64,000 nucleotides of DNA from Chrysopilus asiliformis (Eukaryota > Arthropoda > Insecta > Diptera > Rhagionidae), in NCBI GenBank assembly GCA_964034945.1, contig OZ035961.1, positions 30,468,184 to 30,532,183 of the forward strand, written 5' to 3'. Below the pieces are notes generated by a model. It ran no database searches, was not told the DNA's origin, and saw only the letters and a program-made list of their open reading frames with translations. How positions within the stretch are numbered: the first letter of the stretch is position 1; each line of letters begins with the position of its first letter. Shown here piece after piece: positions 57,725 through 64,000 of the stretch. Both the position numbers and the translations under genes were made by a program.

Positions 57725-59335
57725 TATATAATAATTAATGTGGCCAACGGCGAGTGTCACGATTTTTTTTGCGACTGCCAAATCGAGTTGGCGAATTTCT
57801 GTCTCGTCTGTGTACATAGTAGCTAAACATAGATTAATATGAACAGCATAAATCTATTTACTTAGTTACAAGATTTGCCGTTTAATAGCAATTATTTCTC
57901 TACTAGACGACATTGGAAGGAGTATCTTTTTGTGCAATACGAGTTCTAAGTCCCATAATTCGTCTGCTTTGAGAATTTATTGTAACTTTTACACAGATCG
58001 ACTATTATGGTTCATTTAGTTTACGCCCTGTCGATGAATGTGTTTTTACCATGTGATAGCGTAACATGTTTCATGCTCGATATTCAATCGTAAGACATTT
58101 TTGACAGGAATAAAATGAAATTCTCTGTAAAAGTTTCTCGTATCCTTGGCTAAAATGCTATAGCAATCACCTTTGAAAATACTTATTTCTAATACAGTCT
58201 CACGTTCGGAAAATGTTTTCACAAAAAAATACAAATTCATTTTTGCTTCTATCAAAATTGCTTTTGATTCTTTCACAAGAAAGGAACTTGAGGTGTTTCT
58301 CATCTTATCGCCGCACACCGGCATCGTCGCGCCCATCGTCAGCAACAATTTTTGTGTACGTTTCCCAACAATCAACGTAGAAAAAAATACATAAAATCAT
58401 AAAAAGAATATAAAAACATATAGAAGAAAAACATCTCTGTACGATCCATTTGGTCACGCACAAAAAGGAAAAAGAATCCATTTTTTCGGTAAACATAGGG
58501 AAAAAAATTCACTAAAAGAAGTGGTGGTACCGAAAGAACTAAAGTAAATCAAATTCCAATTTAAGTGGAGCTCTCGTTTCAGAGCATTACCAGCTTAGCA
58601 AACACTTGAAACCACTTTGGATTAGTGGCGAAGGGAAGGGAAATTGGAAGGAAATAGTTTAATAGCCAGGCAAACATACTAAAATATCAAGTAACGTGAT
58701 GTGGCTTGCCCATTTTCTTGTACATTTTAACATTATACATGATTTGTTTTTGGGATTTTTCTGCTTAAAAATTATAAACAAAAAAGTTTCTCAAACATAA
58801 TCGTTGCTTGCACTGTTCGTCTGTTTCGAACAGATAAAGATAAGACACAAGTCAGGCAAGTATCTAACAGTGGAAAAAAATCTCATCTTGCTAGAAAATT
58901 GTTGGTAATGCTGGAAATATGTATGTTGTGTACTTAAACAAGGGATATTGCTGTAATCTGTAATGTTGTAAGGTTAAGTGAAAGTTCGTTGCACTTCAAG
59001 TGGTTACCGCGAGGAATGTGCTATACATGGAAGCAGTTATGTTTAGAATCGCGTTTTTCGATACAATTATGGATAATTATATTTATTAATGGTGTTAAAT
59101 ACACATTATTGATTATTGCGTGATACCTGAAACAAACGGCTTAAAATTGGTAGTATTTTCCGCTCAGGTGTACAAGAAGAACATTTCAAATTATGGCATT
59201 CTATGAAATTGGTAGGTTGTCAAGATTTTAGGCCATTAATGTGGTAAATACATGTATCTATATATCTATACTATATATGATATATCATATAGGAGTATAT
59301 TAAATTTAGAGGAGCGTTTGTAACGTATCGAACCA
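57725..59335. other. Intergenic DNA, nothing supported
   Basis: The minus-strand frame at 58046-58375 (109 codons) has no recognisable domain. Confidence 0.4.
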
Positions 59336-59500
59336 ATCATCGGACACAAAAATGAACTACACCAGAGCGTTAGGGATGACAAAGATTTTGATTTCCGCGT
59401 GTTCGTCTATCCGTGAACATCATAACTTTCGAGAGGATTGAGCTAGAGACTTGAAATTTTGTTTAGTTAAATCGTAAACTTTAAGTTATTGCATGTCTGA
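59336..59500 (+). repeat. Worn fragment of the HINE-like family
   Basis: It keeps ATCGGACACAAAAATGAACT ACACCAGAGCGTTAGGGATG, a remnant GTTCGTCTATCCGTG and GGATTGAGCTAGAGACTTGA. Both ends are missing. Confidence 0.6.
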
Positions 59501-60930
59501 TAATGAAAAGCGGATCCCAATTTCTTTAGTGAGTCAGAATAGAGGGTGAGAAAAAGGGGAAATTTTTGGAAAACAGCATAGCCTATGCCACTCTTCATGG
59601 TAGCTTCTGTTGTTTGTAATTAAAGAAAGTGACTGAAGTCGAATTCCAGACATTCGGCTCATGAGCTGAGATTTTTCCACTAAATCACCCAGCATTGTAA
59701 GATATATTTTAATAAAAAATTCAAAGCACTATAAAATTGATTATTGAATTGCATAAATAAATGATTTAATTAACATTTTATTTCAGCTTCAAAGTGTCAA
59801 TTAATTGTAGTACACTCCAGAAATATTTGCAATTTTAGTCAAATTGAAATATTTCCGGTTTGGAAATAATTTAAATCGAATTAAAGAATGTCCCAAAGCA
59901 TCACCATTAAATGCTAGAAATGCAGCCGTTTGTGTCTAGTTGTGTCAATATCATCAGATTTATATTTGATAATGAATTGATTGTGTCTCACCGTCTATAG
60001 TAAAATTAAATACATTTTATAGGTTTTATCGAGTATAATATTTTTGCTGAAATATATTTAATTGTGTAATCCTTGTGTATAAATCGACGCCATTTTCTGT
60101 TTCTGCTCCGGTAGATCTACAAAATCTATAAATGTTTGTAAGAGATTCATATTTAAACATGGGGATAAAATAAACATATATGACATTCAATCCAACAATG
60201 ATCATAAATTTTCATTTGACCGGAAAATTTATGTATGTGTCACACTATACAAACGATTCTTGTCTGCTGCTAGCATATCATACATTTTCATAGTAATAGC
60301 GAGCTGTCCACATTCAGGATGGATGCGTATAAATCCTGTACCAGATCCCCCATAATGCTTAATATAACAACAATAATAACAGCCAGGACTGACTGTTTAC
60401 GTATATGGATAGTGAACATTTGTAAATTTGATATATTATTGTAATGATACAATTTCATATATAATATATAGATATGTGTTTTGTTTATGTTGTGGAAATT
60501 TGAGCCTTAGGCATTCATTTAATGTTCAGTGAAATGTAACATCCAGCAGTATCCAGATAAAATGGCATTTCCGCAATTGGAAGGAAACTGTCATAGAAAG
60601 TTACTCATCAAAATCAATTCGAATTCGAAGATTCATTGCAAATCATAGATTTCGTGTGTAATTCGTATAATATTGAATCCATAACATGAACGTGCTATAT
60701 TTAATCATATGCAATTTGATCCAGAGACAGTGACAATAATAAGTGGACCAAATATTTTGGAATTGAACCATAGATTTATAATGTCAATAATAACATACAT
60801 GGGATTTAACATGTGGAATATGAATTTGTAAGCAACATTTAGTAGTTTAATTATTTTTGAAACTGAACCTTTGGAAAATATTTTTTGGACAATGTGTTAT
60901 GTAACTTTTCAACATTACACATATAGAAGA
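59501..60930. other. Intergenic DNA, nothing supported
   Basis: AT-rich and mostly single-copy by eye. Confidence 0.4.
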
Positions 60931-60934
60931 GAAA

Positions 60935-62488
60935 TGAGTTTTAGGAAAGCGTAGTTTTCTATCAATTTTAGGACAATTAACGTTAGCTATAACGGGTACC
61001 TCACACACAATTTTTTTTTTTGAAAAATACAGTTTTTTGAAAATTTCTCGAATTTTATGCGGTTTTGGGAAAAAATGAACATAAAAAAATTTAAAGGATA
61101 TAAAATTTGTTTTCATGTTTTTTTGTATCTTTTTCTTTGTATCTCAAAATATTTGAAAAAAAAATTATGTTTTTTGCAAATCTCTCGAAAATTATGCGCT
61201 TCTATGAAAAAATTCATGTAACCAAATTTAAAGGAAATAAAATTTTCTACATTTTTTGCTTTAACTGTTTTTATACCCGTATGGTGAAACCAAAGGGTAT
61301 ATTAACTTTGCTTTACCGTTTGTAACGCCAAGATCCCGTCATCACACATAAAAATGAATTACACCAGTGTGTTTAGAATGATAAAAATAATTAATTTTTG
61401 CATGTCCGTCCGTCCGTCTGTCCGTCTGTCTGTCCGTCTGTCTGTCTGTCTGTCCGTCTGTCTGTCCGTCTGTCTGTGGCGCGGATTGCGGGCGCACGGA
61501 TTGAGCTAGAGACTTGAAAGTTTGCACAGATCCGTTTTTCGTAAAATGCGAGGTTAAGTTCGTTAATGGGCAAAAATGGACCATTAGGGGGGGGTACCCC
61601 CCATACGAACGAAAACGATTTTTGCGAATATCTCAAAAACGGTGCATCTTATACAAAAAGTGCAAGAACAAAAGTTATTAAGGATATGATTCTACATAAA
61701 ACTCCCATACATCAAAATCCGATTGGAATAAGTTTTAAAAACTCTTATTGGAAAGTTTGACTTCAAAGTGGAATTTTGATACAACTGTTCGAATTTTGAT
61801 ACGAATATCACCGTACGGGTTTTCAATAATTGCCAGATTATCAATTATAGCTTTTGTTATGTTTATGTATCTCTAAAGTATCTCTTTTGGCTTTAACTGT
61901 TTTCACGTAAAAAAAATTGTTTTTTGAAAAATTTCTAGGAAATTATGCGCTTTCGAGAAAAAATGCAGATAACCAGATTTAAAGGTAATAAAATTTCCAG
62001 CATTTTTTTTTTACTTTAAAGGTTATTTTTTGTATCTTTAACGGTTCTCGAGATATTTAAAAAAATATGATTTTTTACATATTTTTTCGAAATTAAATAT
62101 TGCAGAGGAAAGTTTTGTGTTGATCACAACTGATATTTTTTTATTGAAAAAAGCTTGAAAAAAGCTTGAAAAAAGTATATCCGTTATTCATTTTTTCTCA
62201 AAAGCCATAAATTTTGAGAAATTTACAAAAAAATTGTATTTTTCAAAAAAATTGAATGGGATGTTTTTCGTAAAAGTAATTTACAAAAAATTTTAAGTCG
62301 CTAGCTCAACGTGTTCTCGAGTTATTTAAGATACGTGCAATGGATAGACCGACAGACAGATGCACGGACATTCTCATAATTTTACCTGAAATGTATTTCG
62401 TACTGATCAGAAAGTTTCTATCTGCTCAGTTCTCGAGTCGGTCTCCGTCATGAATAAAATAGTTTCCCTTTATAGCAGAGGAAAATAA
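60935..62488. repeat. 'GACCGACTCGAG' repeat, compound copy split by a HINE insertion
   Basis: The left part (60935-61270) runs in the same direction as 50815-51310 (CAATTAACGTTAGCTA, ATTTTTTGCTTTAACTG). It continues after the insertion from 61865. From about 62220 the sequence reads in the opposite direction and ends GTTCTCGAGTCGGTCTCCGT CATGAA, so this copy is head-to-head. Confidence 0.65.
61271..61864 (+). mobile_element. HINE/DINE-1-like element, copy 4 (longest microsatellite)
   Basis: It starts TTATACCCGTATGGTGAAAC, with AAGGGTATATT and a ~76-bp GTCY run at about 61402-61478. The distal inverted repeat is TCACCGTACGGGT and the weakened 3' hairpin ATTGCCAGATTATCAAT. It ends GCTTTTGTTATGTTT. 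It interrupts GCTTTAACTGTTTTT|ATGTATCT, intact in the 50815 copy. Confidence 0.85.
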
Positions 62489-62491
62489 TTA

Positions 62492-62704
62492 AGCCTAAAC
62501 CCCAATTACGCGTTCGTGCGTGCGGCATGATTTTGTTCTGGTTGTCACCGCGTCTAAAAGTAGAAACTGAACCTACTCTACGCGGCACGGACGCGGCAAC
62601 GCGTCTCAGCAACGCGCAATTATACATTTACTCATATAAATGCGTAGTTTTTACCTTCACCGCGTGGGTGCCGCACGCACGAACGCGTAATTGGGGTTTA
62701 GGCT
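62492..62704. mobile_element. TTA-flanked MITE with 36-bp perfect inverted repeats
   Basis: TTA flanks both sides (62489-62491, 62705-62707). The ends AGCCTAAACCCCAATTACGC GTTCGTGCGTGCGGCA are exact inverse copies. The interior is rich in ACGCG. GC-rich against the AT-rich flanks. PIF/Harbinger-type by its TWA duplication. The 152-codon frame from 62527 begins inside it and is not a gene. Confidence 0.85.
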
Positions 62705-62709
62705 TTAAG

Positions 62710-64000
62710 TTTACTGTATTTTTTTTGTCATTACTGACTTGCGATCATCCCTTCTCTGTCCATAATAATGGTTTGCAAAGAAAAATACACAAAGAGCTTG
62801 TTTTAGGCCGCGATTTTGAGCCAGACAATTTGGAACATAATTTTTTGAACTGTTATTGTGGCCAAAATAGTGATTTTTTTTTGATAATGTTATTTTTTAT
62901 AATCAAAGATAAATTACTAGAAAAATCATGTTTTGCCGAGTTTATCTATTTATGTTTCTATTTTAATAATATGCCTTTTATATGAGGTTTTGCTTTAGGT
63001 GATCGTTTTGGCCCGCGTTCTTGTAATACTATAATATTGAAATAGTTCTCGCTTAGAAGAACTCCAATGAACTTCATAAAAAACTTTTGTTAATTAAAAT
63101 TAGTTTTAAAGTGCAAAAAACATAAATTCAAATTATTAAAAAGCGCCAGGGTTCGCTCTTTCGAGGTTCAAGAATTGCGGAATTTCATGCAATAAAATAT
63201 TTATGCAATACCATCGAAGAATAAAATCGTTCACGTTGCTAAGAAAAACTTGTGGTTTTCAAAGTTTAATTTCTTAGAACTTTAAGTCTACACCGAACGT
63301 TTAACAACGAACGTGGGCTGACTAGACAACATCCCTTTCCACAGTCAATTTACAAAATCATAATATCAACAAAAAGTACTACACACATTTTGTGTGCTTT
63401 CATCTGCATATCTAAAGGGATGAATTATTAATGGAGTTCTCCACGTAAATATTTCGCCAGAATCAAATAAAATATTTAAGCACATTGTAAATTGAGCACA
63501 ACCATTGGAACGACTTCATGTCTCGTTTTATACACACTTTTCTCGTCAAATCAACCCTCCCCCAAACTTGAACCCGGTTTCATTTCCATGATGATCTACG
63601 CGTCTAAAATGATGTTGAGAATTTTGAAGTCTCGGGAGGTGCTTTTCTCCCTCAATTTGTTATTAAAAAAGCTAGAACTGAATGTGCAAATCAACCAAGT
63701 CCCAAAACGATCTTAACATGTGCGTAGGAGTGAGAAAATTCGCTTGAGTGAGAGAATTTTAAATATGCCAAAGGTGCAACAGTCAATGCTACATTTTAAT
63801 ACATATTGAGTTTATTATCAATTTTTCGTATTAAAAATTGTATGGGAAAAGGTTTTTCCCCACATTTAAAATCCGGTTTTAATTACTTTCTTGCCCTATT
63901 GATAAACCCTTGTTCAAGTTTCCTCAGTATACAAGCTTTTTAGTATTTTTTTCATTTGAATCTGTGGCTTTTTCGAGATTATTGATTGCCATGATCTTTC
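62710..64000. other. Intergenic DNA to the window end, nothing supported
   Basis: The frame at 63492-63716 is without domains. AT-rich. No repeat ends recognised. Confidence 0.4.

Noticed and set aside
61342..61636. Minus-strand frames rich in TDRRTDGQ repeats (also near 36.5, 52.0 and 57.5 kb)
   Set aside because: They are translations of the GTCY microsatellite and the conserved HINE/Helitron blocks, not genes.
62527..62985. 152-codon plus-strand reading frame
   Set aside because: It starts inside the 62492-62704 MITE and reads on into AT-rich DNA. The protein has no domain and its first part is the MITE palindrome.
1..64000. Endogenous viral element or bacterial insertion
   Set aside because: No frame shows capsid, polymerase or other viral or bacterial domains; the only recognisable foreign coding fragments are transposase and LINE remnants.

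Overview
The window looks like a piece of an insect nuclear genome, most likely a fly or gnat (Diptera). It is strongly AT-rich, has GT-AG introns and polyadenylation signals, and is full of eukaryotic transposon remnants. It holds one gene I can defend in full, a Toll-1 type receptor whose protein follows Drosophila Toll domain by domain. The species cannot be named from the sequence; a non-drosophilid dipteran is an inference from that resemblance plus the dense DNA-transposon content.

Layout. 1-6.1 kb: AT-rich intergenic DNA with a foldback repeat, a dead non-LTR retrotransposon tail and a MITE. 6.1-17.06 kb (minus strand): the Toll gene. Its 3' UTR and poly(A) signals lie near 6.06-6.36 kb, exon 2 is 6361-8383, a 7029-bp phase-2 intron is 8384-15412, and exon 1 is 15413-16731. 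Upstream, 16732-17060 is a 5' leader that starts at a strong splice acceptor and carries two upstream ORFs, the second ending across the Toll start codon. 17-64 kb: no recognised host gene, only two weak exon candidates (24.0 kb minus, 48.3 kb plus). The rest is a layered repeat landscape.

Repeat landscape. (1) Three Helitron-type elements with hairpin + CTAG ends and A/T insertion sites (8502, 50151, 57381). (2) Four copies of a HINE/DINE-1-like Helentron derivative with subterminal inverted repeats, a GTCY microsatellite and a 3' hairpin (23068, 36397, 51876, 61271); two sit in targets whose empty versions are visible elsewhere in the window. (3) Tc1/mariner relics (25671, 40557, 44447), each keeping both ends of the transposase and lacking the middle. 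(4) A Harbinger element with a transposase fragment and TAA target duplication (32012-33600) carrying a second TAA-flanked element, plus several TAA/TTA-flanked MITEs. (5) Long foldback MITEs, a tRNA-derived SINE, a TTAA-flanked piggyBac-like MITE and several tandem arrays. Nested insertions at 22.9-23.6, 25.7-26.6, 32.0-33.6, 56.2-57.4 and 60.9-62.5 kb give relative ages.

I did not find a convincing new multi-gene system. The best leads are the Toll leader uORF arrangement with its unusual histidine-rich N-terminus, the HINE family with natural empty sites and a dual-pairing 5' end, and the repeated internal-deletion pattern of the mariner relics.
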